Numbered from the stretch's first letter, positions 1-12,736 are shown. The stretch: DNA of 64,000 bases from Haberlea rhodopensis (GCA_907163345.1 CAJQUN010000955.1:1-64000); one strand, 5' to 3'. Numbers and translations: made by a program. The notes: generated by a model from the sequence alone, not told the origin.

Positions 1-683
1 TCCAAAAGCCATGCATTCAAAAGTGTCTCACCAGACTCCGTCGATCGGATTTCGTGTTGTCAACAGTTGTTGCATCTTTAGAGGTTGAGGAGCCTACCAG
101 ACCTATCACTCCTCCAGATCAGTCTGATAAAGATTTGGCGTTTTTGGAAGAATTCTCTTCGGACTTGGTTACCTTGATCCGGTCAAAACACGCCAATCTG
201 ATGTGTCTTCACTTGTACCAATTGCCGACGAGATTGATCATACTACGTCGCCATAATCACTCTCCGAGCCATTTATCTGATGAAGCCCCATCTCTGGCCA
301 AGTCACTTCAATTCCTTTCTGATAACTGTCTCTCTCTATCTCAACAAGTCAGAGAAGTTCATCAGAGTCAAAGGTCCATACTTGGATTTCGAATCCTTCA
401 GAGATAAAATGACGGCTAGCATTAGCGGTATTCAGCGCGAAATGAATGATTTGTTCTCTCAGCAAGCTTCATATAAAAACAGCATGAGAAAAGAACAGAT
501 CGAGCTGGCAACGAAGTTCGGACTTCCGTCGCCAAGTCCCTTATTGCTCAAGACGTAGTCTGGATGCTATTCAGCGCTCAGCTCGCAACATATCGTCGAT
601 TTCCTTCAGGGACTGCTGCTGACAAAAAGGGGGAAAAAGAGACAAATGATTTCAAGCCACCTCAGTCTTCAACGAAGAAATAG
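1..683 (+). pseudogene. C-terminal remnant of the SIRE-like extra ORF (ORF3), copy 1
   Basis: The translation follows the last 210 or so residues of ORF3 in copy 2. Shared blocks include DLVTLIRS, LSDNCLSLSQ, EKMTASI/DKMTASI, NDLFSQQASYKNS and RKEQIELAT. It ends in a lysine-rich tail and TAG at 681-683. The match switches frame at least twice (around 390-410 and 520-560), so it cannot be translated as one protein. Function is unknown; the C-terminal part looks like a coiled coil. Confidence 0.75.
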
Positions 684-931
684 ATGTCTATTTAAGTCAG
701 ACATGTAAATGTATATCAGATTTTTATTCCATAAAAAATCAGAGTTTTACCTAAGTCTTAGTTCATTTATTTGAACAAAATGACTTAATCGATCCGAACT
801 ACAACTTAACTATGTTCATTTATTTTGAACAAGAAGAATTAATTGATCGCAGTATACGCTCAGAATTTTATAAGACTGAATAAGAGACATAGAAGTTAGG
901 TTTTGTCATCATCAAAAAGGGGGATGGGAAT

Positions 932-2056
932 TGGTTAGTTCCGGATTTTAAAGATGACAAAACGAATCAGAACGGATCGAGGGAAATCAGTGACCAGATC
1001 AATGCTCAAAGCAGATCACGCCGATATGGTCTATCGCAAAATCAGAACGGATCAATGAACATCAGCTGACTAGATCGAAGCTCCAGATCAGCTCAACAAT
1101 AATCAGATCAGAGCAGACAAGGTTGAATAAGCTGTGCTCTCAGTCCGAATCATTAACGACTATTTATTGAAGCATTTAATGATGCAATTAATGCTGAAAA
1201 AAAATACAAGGACTGATGATTATCGTAAAAGGTAAGAAGACAAAGAGAGGCTTACCTGACAGACGCCGAAAGCATAAACCAGAATGGCAAGTGCCTAAAA
1301 GAATTAGACTGAAGCTTATTCAGAGTTTGAGCAGAGTCAAGAGTTGCACAGAAAAGGAATAATGTCGTTGTACAAGCAACTATATAAGGATGCAACTAAA
1401 GAGATCAAAGTGACTGACTGATCGATCAAGAAAAGAAAAGAAAAAGAAAACAGCACAAGCTTAAACTTCAGATATTCTTGAGCAGAACCATTTCAGAAGA
1501 TATTCTTTTATCAGTTTGCTCAAAAGTTTTCATAAGCACATCATATTGTAATATTTGATCATTATAGGATCATTGTGTGCATAGACAAGATCAGTCTGTC
1601 TTGTGTATTCTTTACTAAGATAGAGAAGTGAGAATCAATGTAACTGTCAGACAGTGTGTGTGTCTGAACAGATCGAGAGACTGGAGTTCAGTCTGGTAGT
1701 GAGGTTAAATCCAGCTGAATCGGGTTTGTTACAACAGGATTGTATAATCAAAGTCTTCTAGTGGAATCCTTCCTTAATTGGAAGAAGGGGAGACGTAGAA
1801 GGATTACACCACATTCGAACTTCATGAACAACATTTTGTCTTTTATCATTCTGCACACGTTATCTTCTTTAAGCCATCGAGCCGTTCTTACTAGTCTAGA
1901 ACAGACCATTCCGCCTAAAATATTCAGTGGTCTGTTCTGCAGAAAAGTTGATTAAGAATAGATTTCTTTCACTAACCCGAGAGAAAAAAAAAAAGGATTA
2001 ATTTTAAATGAGTGTTCATTCATCCCCCCTCTAAACACTCCGGACCGATCATAACA
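932..2056 (+). repeat. 3' LTR of SIRE-like copy 1
   Basis: It starts TGGTTAGTTCCGG just after a purine tract and ends in ATAACA. It is homologous along its length to the two LTRs of copy 2. A TATA-like TATATAAGG is at about 1380-1388. At 1125 bp it is slightly shorter than the copy 2 LTRs (1174-1175 bp) and clearly diverged from them. Confidence 0.85.
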
Positions 2057-3241
2057 AACTAATTTGCACTATTTTGTAACTCGATTATCCTTTCACTTCA
2101 TGCTCACACTGATTTGTGCGATGATCAAGATGAGACAAAGATGGTACATATCATGAGATTTTTACCGTTCAACAGAAAGCAACGATTTTCCTCCCCTAAC
2201 GGTGGGAAAACTGTCTCATCAAAATGGCATCGCAAACCTGGCTTTAAACAAATCACCCTTCAGGGGCTCAATATATCTAATTATAGATGGGGAATCAAAA
2301 CCAACATAAATCCCAAGACGTCGTTGTGGACCCATCTTTGTTTCGGTGAGGTGGAGAAATGGGAACATAAACCACACTACCAAAATTTTTAAGTGAGAAA
2401 TATCAGGCTGCTGGCCAAAAACAAGTTGCAATGATGAATACTGATTAAATAAAAATTGGCATAACTCGCACCAATGCAGCAAAATGTAATATTGCATGTC
2501 CCCAAATAGAAGGGGTAAATTTGCCTTTAAAATTAAAGGTTCTAACAATTAGTTGCAATCTCTTAATAAAAGACTCTGCAAGCTCATTTTGAGTATGTAC
2601 ATATGCAACTGAATGTTCAACATCAATACCAATTGACATGCAATAATCATTAAATGTTTGAGATGTAAATCACTGGCATTGTCAAGACGAATAGACTTGA
2701 TTGGATAAACATGAAAGTATGCCATCGATCTTATAATCTGTGCAAGAAGTTTGGCAAAAGCAAGGGTACCTGTTGACAGTAGACTAACATTTGACCATCT
2801 CGATGATGCGTCTATAAGAACCATAAAATAATGAAATGGTCCACAAGTGGATCAATGGGTCCACAAATATCCCCTTGAATTCTTTGCAAGAATGTAGGGG
2901 CCTCATTATTACTTTTCATTGGAGATGGTCTTATAATTAATTTCCATTGTGAACAGGAAAACATACATATTCATGAGGTAAAAGAATATTCTGGTTCTTT
3001 AGAGGCTTCATGTGTGTTTGTAATTATTCGACGCATCATGATTGATCCTGGTGACCAAGTTGATCATGCCAAAGCATAAAAAAAATTTGGATCATTGAAA
3101 CTTCCGGTTCATTACAATATTTGATTCTATGGCACTTATGGTCGCATAATACAATCCCGATAAGAAAACTGAGGAGTTTTCTTTTATATGTTTCTGGCAG
3201 TGAAACGATGAATGTAATATAAAGATATTCAATATTCCTCT
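2057..3241 (-). pseudogene. Old copia element: GAG-pre-integrase, integrase core and start of RT linker
   Basis: Read on the minus strand from 3241, the fragment shows LWHDQLGH (zinc-binding histidines), then DASSRWS and RLDNASDL from the DDE integrase core, HTQNELAESFIKRLQ, SPLQLVFGQQPDISHL and RRLGIYVGFDSPSIIRY. It then runs into the linker before RT (IIELQNSAN). Several stops and shifts interrupt it. It breaks off at 2057 where SIRE-like copy 1 entered. Bases 3237-3241 (cctct) are one copy of the target duplication made by SIRE-like copy 2. Confidence 0.8.
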
Positions 3242-3285
3242 TGTTAGTTCCGGATCTTATCGATGAGATTTAAAGATGACAAAAC

Positions 3286-3515
3286 ATATCAGACCGGATC
3301 GAGAGAAATCAGACTAACCAGAACGATCGCCCAAAACAGATCAAGCTGATAAGATGACAAGCATATCAGACCGGATCGAGGGTAATCAGACTAACCAGAT
3401 CGATAGCTCAACAAACAGAACAAGCTGATAAGACACATTACTTATCAGACCGGATCGATGAATATCAGACTGACTAAACCGAAGCTTCAGATCGATCTCT
3501 ATCTTTATCAGATCA
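3286..3515 (+). repeat. Three tandem 77-79 bp units in the SIRE-like U3
   Basis: Each unit opens with (a/t)TATCAGACCGGATCGA, followed by aATCAGACT and CAAGCTGATAAG. Unit starts are 3286, 3363 and 3442. The same three units recur in the 3' LTR from about 12782. Repeated U3 units in plant LTRs often act as enhancer-like elements; that role is inference here. Confidence 0.7.
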
Positions 3516-3785
3516 GAGCAGCTTAGGATACATACAGAATGGCTCCTCAGTCCGAATCATTAACGGCTATTTATTGTAGCATTTAATGTCGTAATTAATG
3601 CTACAAAGGACCAAGACTGAAGATTGCCATAATAGGTAAGAAGACAAAGAAGAGCTTACCTGACAGTCGCCGAAAGTATGAACCAGAACGGCAAATATCC
3701 TGAAGAAGAAGACTGTAGCTTTCTCAGAGTTAAGAAGAGTCAAAGTTGCACATTAAGGGAAAATAATGTCGTTGGTACCTTCAAC

Positions 3786-3794
3786 TATAAAAAA
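3786..3794 (+). promoter_or_regulatory. TATA box of the SIRE-like 5' LTR
   Basis: TATAAAAAA followed by GGATGCAAC. The same element sits at about 13283 in the 3' LTR and, as TATATAAGG, at about 1380 in copy 1. It is the likely core promoter for the genomic RNA. Confidence 0.6.
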
Positions 3795-4417
3795 GGATGC
3801 AACAAAAGGAACTTACGGACTCTCGCTGATCAATTGAAAAACCACAAGAAAGCAAAAACAGCCCAAGCTTACAAGCTCAGAAGCTCTCGAGCTGTGAAAT
3901 CATTCTAAGCACGTTTACTTTGTAACATTTGATCATTTAGGTCACTGTGCGCATCTTGTGTTTTCTGTGTTGAAAAATAGAAGTGAGAAAACTTATTATA
4001 ACTGTCAGACAATGTGTGTCTGAGCAGATCGAGTGACTAGGAGTTTCAGACTGGTAGTGAGGTAAATCCAGTCTGAATCTGGTTTGTACAACAGGATTGT
4101 ATAAATCAAAGTCTTCTAGTATAAACCTTCCTTAATTGGGAAGAAGGGGAGACGTAGAAGGATTACACCACCTTCGAACTTCCAGAAACATATCCTGTGT
4201 ATATCTTTCTGCACTTGTTCTTCTTACTAGCCATCGAGCCGTTCTTACATATACAAGAACAGACCGTTCCGCACTTACTTTCAGTGGTCTGTTCTGTACA
4301 AGAGTTGATTAAGAGACAGATTTCTTTCACTAATCCGAAAGAAATCACAAGGGATTATATTTTACAAGGAGTGTTCATTCACCCCCCCTCTAAACACTCC
4401 GGACCGATCCTAACAAG

Positions 4418-4430
4418 TGGTATCAGAGCA
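4418..4430 (+). other. Primer-binding site, initiator tRNA-Met type
   Basis: TGGTATCAGAGCA starts two bases after the 5' LTR. It is the standard complement of the 3' end of plant initiator tRNA-Met used by copia elements to prime reverse transcription. Confidence 0.88.
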
Positions 4431-4464
4431 GGTCATCTTAATCAGCACAAAATCACTCGAGCTG

Positions 4465-6400
4465 ATGGCATCATTCAACAAAATCCTTATGTTCTCAAAA
4501 GAAGACTATGATGACTGGAGAATCAGAATGCAAGCTCATCTGGCAGCTCAGGATGACGATATGTGGTTCGTCATCACTGATGGACCAATGAAGATTCTAA
4601 AAAAAAATACAGCAGTCGCCATTACTGGTGGAGAACCACAAATGGTAGAAAAGACAGATCCCTCTGGACGAATGAGGAAAGAAAGAAAGAAAGCAAATCT
4701 CGACAACGTTGCCAAAGACATCTTGTTCAAGACAATGGACAAGAACATGTTCAGCAAAATCAAAATGTGCTCTACTGCCAAAGAAATTTGGGAGAAGATA
4801 GCACAGCTATGTGAAGGCAACGACAGACCAAAGAAAACAAGTTAACTGTTGCTCTTCAAAGATTTGAGAGCATAAAGATGAAAAGTGGAGAGAAACTCTA
4901 AATGAGTTTGATGAAAGAGTCACTGGCATCATAAATGAACTGAATGGTCTGGGGAAGGAATATTCTAACAGAGAGATCGCTCTGAAAGTTATGAGAGCTC
5001 TGCCAAAGGAATGGGATGTTAAGACCATTGCCATGAGGGAATCAAAAGATCTTAACAAGGTTGAACTTCATGATCTGTTGCAGATCTTAAGGCCTATGAG
5101 TTTGAACTGATAAGCAGAGGTGAAGCAGAGCCATTCATCTCTCAACCAAACAAGGCCCTGGCAGCCATTCCAGACCAGATCGCTTCAACATCAGACCGAT
5201 CCGCTGAACAGATAAGTAATGATGCTATTCATTATTTATCAAGAAATTCGGTAAATTCATGTCTAAGAATAAGAGGAACTTCAACCCTCTCATCATTATA
5301 AATCAAGAAAAGATGATACTGTTAACGATCAGGCTTGCTACAATTGTGGTAAGACCGGACATTTTATTGCAGATTGCACCAGCCCGAAGAAAGAAGAACG
5401 GAAAGAGAAGCATCGTGATGATAGGAAGAAAGAAGCAATACAAAGACCGCAAGAATCATGGAAAATCCCAAAAAGTCCTAGTAGCTGAAGAGGGAAACAG
5501 CAAATGGGCTCAGACAGACTCAGACTCGGAAAGCTCTGAATATTCTTCCAGCGAAAGCGAAGAAGATATTCAATGTCTTATGGCAGACGAAGAGATGAGT
5601 CAGACAGACGAGGTATATGATCTTGACTCAATGAATTTACACGAGAAGAGCTCATGTCCGCACTGCAAGACATGGCTAATGATTATAGGATCTTAGCTGA
5701 ATCATTTGAGAAGAATAAAGCTAAAGTCAGTGATCAAATGGATGAGCACAATAAACCAAGCTGCTCTGAGCAGGGTGAGTGCAATAGTCTAAAGATCGAG
5801 CTGAATAAGCTGAAAATATCCTATGATCAGCTCCATGAAGAAAACAAGAGAATTAGCACACAAAATGCTAAGCTTTCTCATATATTCAAAACATGGACAA
5901 AATCCAGAACATCTTTTGGAAGAATTACAAGAGGTTCAAAGAAACGTCGGTGACTTCACCGGCATAGGCTTTGACACCAAAGATGAGTCTGAGCTGTTGC
6001 TGGTAAAGAACCAACTCAAACAAATGACATTTGTTAAATCCAGCACAGTATATGAGACTGAAGCACCTAAGATTTCAAACAGGAGTCTCTTACGTGAATC
6101 AAAATCTGAGAAAAGAAATTGGTTATGTTGACCAAGCCAAAGAAAAGGCACCAGCAAGATTTGCGTCTATCAGACCAAATCCAAAGGTGCAAGATCGAAG
6201 GCAAGGAAGACAATACAATTACTATAATTCAAAACCGATTCAACGAAGATATAGACTACCTAATGAGAATCAAAGGTTTTCACAGCGCACATATTATCAC
6301 ACACAACATCAAAACAGACCAGCACACAACACACCTTGCACACACAAGCCATTGAAGCTGATACAGGTGTGGGTTCCCAAGGGCTAATCCGTTCTGGACC
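4465..6400 (+). pseudogene. gag of SIRE-like copy 2 (frameshifted)
   Basis: The ATG at 4465 starts a gag N-terminus with the copia pattern FSKEDYDDWRIRMQAHL and WFVITDGP. A retroviral-gag-like helical region follows in other frames (TAKEIWEKIAQLCEGND, then LNEFDERV and ALPKEWDVK). A CCHC zinc knuckle at 5336-5377 reads CYNCGKTGHFIADC. Downstream are an acidic serine-rich stretch and a coiled-coil-like region (KIELNKLKISYDQLHEEN). At least three frameshifts (near 4840, 5090-5260 and 5640-5700) split it. It would form the particle core, but this copy cannot do so as read. Confidence 0.8.
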
Positions 6401-6472
6401 CAAATAGGATTGGGTACCAACAATAATTATATTTGATGACAGGTACCGAAGAAGCTCGCATCAGACTGGTAT

Positions 6473-9400
6473 TTGGACAGTGGGTGTTCCCGTCACATGA
6501 CTGGAAACATCGAGCTGCTGTCTGAAGTCACAGAATGTACTGGACCCAAGATCATCTTCGGAGATAACTCAAAGGGTAAGACCGTGGGCAAGGGTAAGAT
6601 TGTCCATGGTAACATTATTATCAATGATGTGCTGTTAGTTGAAAATCTGTGCTATAATCTGATCAGTATAAGTCAACTCTGTGATAATGGTTATGCTGTA
6701 GAATTTCACAAACACACTTGCACTGTTAAATCATCAGACGGTATAACCGTGCTCGTAGGAATCAGGAATGGAATTACATATAAGATTAACTGGAATCATG
6801 CTCAACCTGATAATCCTACTTGCTTCATCGCTAACAATGATAATAAACATTGGCTGTGGCATAAGCGTTTGAATCATATAAACTTTAAGACCATTTCCAG
6901 CCTGTGTAAACATGATTTAGTTATCGGTCTGCCCAAGATCGATTTTGCTAAGGATAAGATCTGCGAAGCTTGCCAAATGGGCAAACAGATCAGATCATCC
7001 TTCAAAAACAAGAATGCCAAATCCTCCTCCCGCTGTTTAGAATTATTGCATATGGACTTGTTTGGTCCTATACCAATAACAAGTTTAGGGGGAATGCGGT
7101 ATACTCTTGTTGTTATTGATGATTACTCACGCTTTACATGGACTATATTTTTGAGCAGTAAAGATCAGACCGGTCCGAAGTTGATCAAGCTGCTGAAACG
7201 CACTCAGAACGAGAAATCATCCAGCATAGACAGGATTCGTAGTGACAAAGGCACTGAGTTTTCAAATCAGAATCTTGAATCCTTTCTAGAAGATCATGGA
7301 ATCAAGCATGAGTTTTCAGCCGCTCGAACTCCTCAACAGAATGGAGTTGCAGAACGAAGAAACAGAACGCTCAAGGAAGCAGCAAGAACAATGCTTGCTG
7401 ATTCTGGAATTTCGCAAAAGTTCTGGGCAGAAGCTGTAAACACTGCTTGCCACACTCAAAATCGGTCCATGATCAACAAGAAGCTGAACCTTACCCCATA
7501 TGAAATATGGACCGGTAACAGACCATCTATTTCTCACTTTCATATTTTTGGCTGCAAATGCTTCGTTCATAACAATGGTAAGAATCATCTTACAGCATTT
7601 GAAGCTAAGTCATATAATGGAATATTTTTAGGATATTCATCAACTAGCAAAGCCTATCGAATTTTTAAAAATCGAACCTTAACTGTAGAAGAATCTGTTC
7701 ATGTAGTTTTTGATGAATCTTTATGTGTTGAGGGCAACAAAGAATCAATTCAAAATCAGATGGAAAATATCCACCTCGAAGCTAACAGTGATGATGAGAT
7801 TGTAGCTAACAGGTCAAGAGACAATCCACCAGAACCAGAAGTACCAGACAGACCGGATCTAGGCATTGAAACTTCTTCAGATCGAGCTGATCCGGATGTT
7901 CTTCACTCAAATGTTAAAGCAGATGCTGATCCTGCTGCTACTACTCATCCGACCGGACCAGACAATCCAGAGTCAAGCTATCGATGGACTAAGAAGCATC
8001 CACCCAATCTAGTGGTTGGAAGTCCCTCTGCACCGATCAGAACCAGAGGACAAATGATGGATGAATTCACACATGCTGCTTTCATCTCTACTCTGGAACC
8101 TAAGAAGATCGATGAAGCTCTAACTGATTTCAACTGGATTAAGGCCATGCAAGAAGAGCTGAATCAATTCGAACAAAATCAAGTTTGGAGTCTAATCCCC
8201 AGACCAAGCGATCTGCCTGTCATTGGAACCAGATGGGTTTTCAGAAATAAGCTGGACGCAGATGGAACTATGGTTAGAAACAAAGCCAGACTGGTGGCAC
8301 AAGGATTCAGACAAGAAGAAGGAATCGACTTCGATGAATCATTTGCACCAGTCGCCAGACTTGAAGCCATCCGAATCTTTCTTGCATATGCTGCCTTTAA
8401 AGACTTCAAAGTATATCAGATGGACGTTAAGAGCGCTTTTCTTAATGGAAAGCTTCAGGAAGAAGTCTACATTGAGCAACCACCTGGATTTCAGGACCAT
8501 TTGCATCCCAATCATGTGTATCTACTGAATAAAGCAGTGTATGGTCTGAAACAAGCTCCAAGAGCCTGGTATGACACTCTATCTCAATTTCTGCTGAACC
8601 ATGATTTTCAGATCGGCTCAGTAGATAAAACTCTCTTTAAATTTATTAAGGGGGAACATACCCTATTAGTTCAGATTTACGTTGATGACATAATCTTTGG
8701 GTCAACTAACCCCAAATTGTGCGAGAAATTTTCTAAGTTAATGCAGGGACAGTTTGAGATGAGCATGATGGGAGAACTTTCATTCTTTTTGGGTCTTCAA
8801 GTAAAAAAACTCAACAATGGTATTTTCATCAATCAGACCAAGTATACCAAAGAGCTCCTCAAGAGATTTGGAATGGAAACATGCTCAACTGCATCAACTC
8901 CTATGAGTCCAACAATCAAGTTAGACAAAGATGAAGGGGGAACAGTAGTTGAAGTAACCATGTATAGAGGACTAATTGGATCGCTATTGTATCTTACAGC
9001 GAGCCGGCCTGATATTATGTTCTCAGTCTGTATGTGCGCCAGATTTCAGTCAGAACCAAAGCAATCACATTTTATTGCTGCCAAGCGTATTCTGAAATAC
9101 TTAAAAGGATCTCAGAACGTTGGTCTTTGGTACTCCAAAGATTCGAACTTCAGCTTGATCGGATATTCCGACGCAGACTACGCTGGGTGTAAGATTGATC
9201 GTAAAAGCACCAGTGGAACATGTCAATTTCTAGGTGAAAGATTGATCTCTTGGTTCAGTAAAAAGCAGACATCAATTGCCACATCTACAGCTGAAGCAGA
9301 GTATCTCGCCGCTGGAAGCTGTTGCGCTCAAATGCTCTGGATTCAACACCAGCTCAAAGACTATGGCATCCAAGCTGTTGACTCTTCGATATTTTGTGAA

Positions 9401-9621
9401 ACACAAATGCAATCGCTATAACGTATAATCCAGTTTTGCACTCTCGAACAAAGCACATTGATATACGCCATCATTTTATTCGAGATCATGTTGGCAAAAA
9501 GGAAATTCGGATCGAGCACATCTCAACAGAGCAGCAAGCAGCAGACATCTTCACCAAACCGCTCCCAGAGGCTAAGTTTAATTATTTTTGTCAAATTCTT
9601 GGTTTAATTGACTTATCTTAA
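6473..9621 (+). pseudogene. pol of SIRE-like copy 2: protease, integrase, RT, RNase H (one frameshift)
   Basis: A 982-codon open frame covers nearly all of pol. Near its start is the aspartic-protease motif DSGCSRHMTG. Next come GAG-pre-integrase with HKRLNH and CEACQMGK, the integrase core (HMDLFGPI, VVIDDYSRF, DKGTEFSNQ, RTPQQNGVAERRNRTLKE), RT (KARLVAQGFRQEEG, QMDVKSAFLNG, YVDD at about residue 736) and RNase H (YSDADYAGC, STAEAEYLA). A one-base loss in an A run near 9401 moves the last 60 codons (SRTKHIDIRHHFI, ADIFTKPLP) to another frame ending at 9621. The open frame has no ATG at this end and probably continues from gag. Only that shift separates it from an intact pol. Confidence 0.9.
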
Positions 9622-10005
9622 TAGTTTAGATGTTTTTCTTCCTTTCGCACTTAAAGATTTTTGTTACCACAGATCGATAATACAATGTTCAGAAAGACAC
9701 AGACCGGTCCGAACTTTCAGACCGATCTATGTCAATCTGATGTTATCCCATGATCTGTCTGGTCAATACTTTATTTTCACAAAAACAGCCCGGACTGATC
9801 GCATTTTAACCGCCCTCTTTATCTGTTATCTTGACCGTTCATTTTGAATTCTTTTTTATCAGTCACCGAGATAAAGACACGTGTCTTCTCTCTCCTATTT
9901 AGCGGGCTGAACATTTCATCTTCTTTCACTTTTTACAATTTACCGCTATCTGTTTGCTTATTCTCTCACTCTCCTAAATCTTCGCATTCGTTTAATTTCA
10001 TTCCA

Positions 10006-12483
10006 ATGGCTACCATCACTCATAACTCTCTCTCCGTTGAGTTCAATGATATTTACAGGGCAGAAGATGCAGAGATGGTGTCCATCTTCAGAGCTTTGGA
10101 ATCATCTGGTTTAAGGAACTTTCTGGAGTGCGGCACCGTTGTTTATGAATCAGAAATCCGCGAACTATTCGCCAATGCCGTCTCCCAGAAGACATCTATA
10201 TCCACTACTGTCAAGGGCAAATCCTTTGAGATATCGCCGATGACGCTGGCCAAGACCTTTGGCCTCCCCAATTCCGGACTGACAGAGTTTGGACAAATTC
10301 CTCAAGCGTCACTCTCAGATCTTCAAGGAAAGATTTCTATTCTTGGCCATCGCTTGCAACCCTCGTTCAAGAGGAAGGAAATGCTCTTCCATTTCCAGGT
10401 GCTGTGCGAAATAGTGGGTAAGCCTATTTTGGGCAAGGCAGGAAGTTTTGACGCTGTAACCGCAGAGAAGTTCAGGGCTATGGCGGCTATCGTATCCGGA
10501 CAGAAGATGAACTGGTCCGTCATTCTTTTTGGAGTTCTGCTAGAAACGGTGATCGCATCGAAACAAGCTGTATGCTTTGCTGTTCCTCTCAGCTAGCTAC
10601 TGGAGTCTTTGGACATCGAGCTGGGAAAGCAGTCTGTTCTCAGCCCATTTAAGATTCTAAACTCCAAAGGACTTGCATTACTGAAGTCCAAGAGTGCTCC
10701 GCCTACTCCTGCTACTCTGGCTGCAGTCAAGATTGAGAAGGGCGAAGAACAAGCTATTGCGCGCAAACCTCGGGTCAAGCGAAAGCTGACCATCCAGACT
10801 GATTCTGAAGAAACTCAGTCTGCTCCCTCGCCACCAACCAAGCCACTTCCCAAAAAGCCAAGAACCCAGATTACCAAGCCCAGCAAAACATTACCCCTCA
10901 AAGCCTTACCCATATTGCCTCCAACTAAAGCCACCCCTGCACCCCAACCTTCCATCCAACCTTCACAAGCTTCAACCCTTGCACCCAAAGTCACCGTTAG
11001 ACTTCCCTCTGCCATTCCCACGGTCAAAGGAATAGTTATCACTGAGTTGGGAGATTATACCCAATCAGGGATCAAGTCCCCTTCCTCCACCGGCAAGGGA
11101 AAAGTCATTCTCTCCGAACCCCTCTCCTCTAAACCCAAATCTGCAGCGCAGACAGCCATCGACATCGCTATGGAGGATGTTGATGAGAAGGTGAAGGCAC
11201 TCATTGTGGTCTTTGATGAATATGTCCAGTACCGGACTATCAACCACATTGAGTTATTCTTCGGTAAGTTGAGCAGACTGAAAAAGATGGAAGAGGAAGT
11301 TCTGAAAGGAACAGAGACTGATGATGTTCGGCTTGCCGTGCAGCGCAAAGAGCTATTTACGGCTATTCAAAGATTCAGACTGGCCACTCTGCTCCTAGAT
11401 GCTAAGAAACAGAACTTCGATCCAACTGCTCCAACTGCCAGAGATGATGGGGCTGTTATTGCTCAACTCGAGATGGATGTTCATGCTCTTCACTTAGTTG
11501 TCCGTTTTCAACGACAGAAGCTCAGTATATCCACTCCAGCCACCAGCCCGGATCACCCTTCTGCAAGCAAGACTCTGGCAGAACCTTTCGTTGAGGTTAT
11601 TCCTTCTGATGCAGCAGACCAGACAGCCGAGCAAGCAGCGGATGAGACTGCAGAGCAAGTACCCGAACAGACAGCAGAGCAGCCATTGCCTAATGCTCCG
11701 TCTGTGCCAGATGATGAACCATTGAATGTCTTGTTGGACTCTCCAACAACATCTATTCCTTTGGGGTCATCAGTCTCCCTCGTTCAAATCAGTCCAACAG
11801 CAGAACTGGCAACAATTGACGCACCAGAGTTCGTCGATCCGGACTTGGTTGTGTCCACAGTTGTTGCCGCTCTACAACTTGAGGAGCCTTCCAGGCCCAG
11901 CACTCCTCCAGTCCAATCAGATGAAGATATGGCCTTCATTCAAGCCTTTTCCTCGGATTTGGTCACCCTGATCCGATCCGAAAGTCATCACGCTGCCATA
12001 TCGTCCATTGTACCTACTGCTGAGGACGATGAACAGGCTTTGTCCTCATCAGATCGCTCTTCCAGCCAACAATCTGATGCACCTCCATTTCTGGCAAGGA
12101 CTCTTCAGCACCTCTCTGACAACTGCCTGTCACTATCTCAACGCATTCTCGAAGTTCATCAAGGTCAGAGGCTTACAGCTTTGGACTTTGACTCATTCAA
12201 AGAGAAGATGACTGCCAGTATCGGAAGCCTTCAGCGAGGCATAAACGATCTGTTTTCTCAACAAGCCTCTTATAAGAACAGTCTGAGAAAAGAGCAGATC
12301 GAACTAGCCACTGAAGTCAGAGCGTCTGTTGCCAATTCCCTCCGCGCTCAAGACGTTCGTCTTGACGCTATCAGCGCGCAGCTAGCACAAGTTGTTGACT
12401 TTCTTCAAGAGATTGCTGCTGACAAAAAGGGGGAAAAGAAGAAAGACTTCAGGCCGCCTCCGTCTCAGTCTTCTAGAAAATAA
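10006..12483 (+). pseudogene. Extra ORF (ORF3) of the SIRE-like element, one in-frame TAG
   Basis: The ATG at 10006 opens a frame that runs to TAA at 12483, about 825 codons, broken only by TAG at 10594-10596. The first 195 residues form a compact domain (VSIFRALESSGLRNFLECG, PMTLAKTFGLPNSGL, GSFDAVTAEKFRAMAAI). A long Pro/Thr/Lys-rich linker follows, then an Ala/Gln/Glu-rich stretch and a C-terminal coiled-coil region ending in a lysine-rich tail. No signal peptide or membrane segment is evident, so it does not look like a typical envelope protein. I recall similar N-terminal domains in hypothetical proteins of Lamiales genomes. Its position after pol matches the env-like ORF of Sireviruses. 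Bases 9622-10005 before it hold no convincing gene. Function unknown. Confidence 0.7.
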
Positions 12484-12716
12484 AATTTTCAGACTGTCTG
12501 TATTTAGGATTTTTGGTGATCAATAAAAATCCTCTTTCGATTAAGTCCGTGTTCATTTATTTTGAACTACAATATAAGGCTTAATAATAAAAGGCTTAAT
12601 CGATCCAACTTAATGATGTTCATTTATTTTGAACAAGAAAGAGTAATCGATCCGAAAGTTTTCGCTTCAGAGTTCTCATCAGACTGGTTAAAAAGACTTA
12701 AGAGCTAGGTTTTGTC

Positions 12717-12736
12717 ATCATCAAAAAGGGGGAATT
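12717..12736 (+). other. Polypurine tract of SIRE-like copy 2
   Basis: AAAAAGGGGGAATT lies directly before the 3' LTR. The same tract (AAAAAGGGGGATGGGAA) precedes the copy 1 LTR. It is the expected plus-strand primer site. Confidence 0.8.

Larger units (their letters stand above)
1..2056 (+). mobile_element. SIRE-like Ty1/copia retrotransposon, copy 1 (3' part only)
   Basis: The window opens inside a SIRE-like copia element. It shows the end of the extra ORF downstream of pol (1-683), a spacer, a polypurine tract near 914-931 and a complete 3' LTR (932-2056). Order and sequence match the full copy at 3242-13911, so this is a second, diverged member of the same family. It is inserted in the minus-strand old copia element, whose RT-linker coding stops exactly at the LTR end. 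The five bases after the LTR (aacta) should be one half of its target duplication; the other half is outside the window. Confidence 0.85.
3242..4415 (+). repeat. 5' LTR of SIRE-like copy 2
   Basis: It begins TGTTAGTTCCGG and ends CGATCCTAACA, two bases before the primer-binding site. U3 holds three tandem units of about 77-79 bp and a TATA box near 3786. The 5' edge is fixed by the CCTCT target duplication and by the same start in the 3' LTR. Confidence 0.92.

Noticed and set aside
4418..4430. tRNA-Met-like sequence as a tRNA gene
   Set aside because: It is only the 12-13 bases complementary to the tRNA 3' end: a retroelement primer site.
7316..7588. Minus-strand open frames opposite the SIRE-like pol
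   Set aside because: They are shadows of the pol frame, which has all expected domain motifs.
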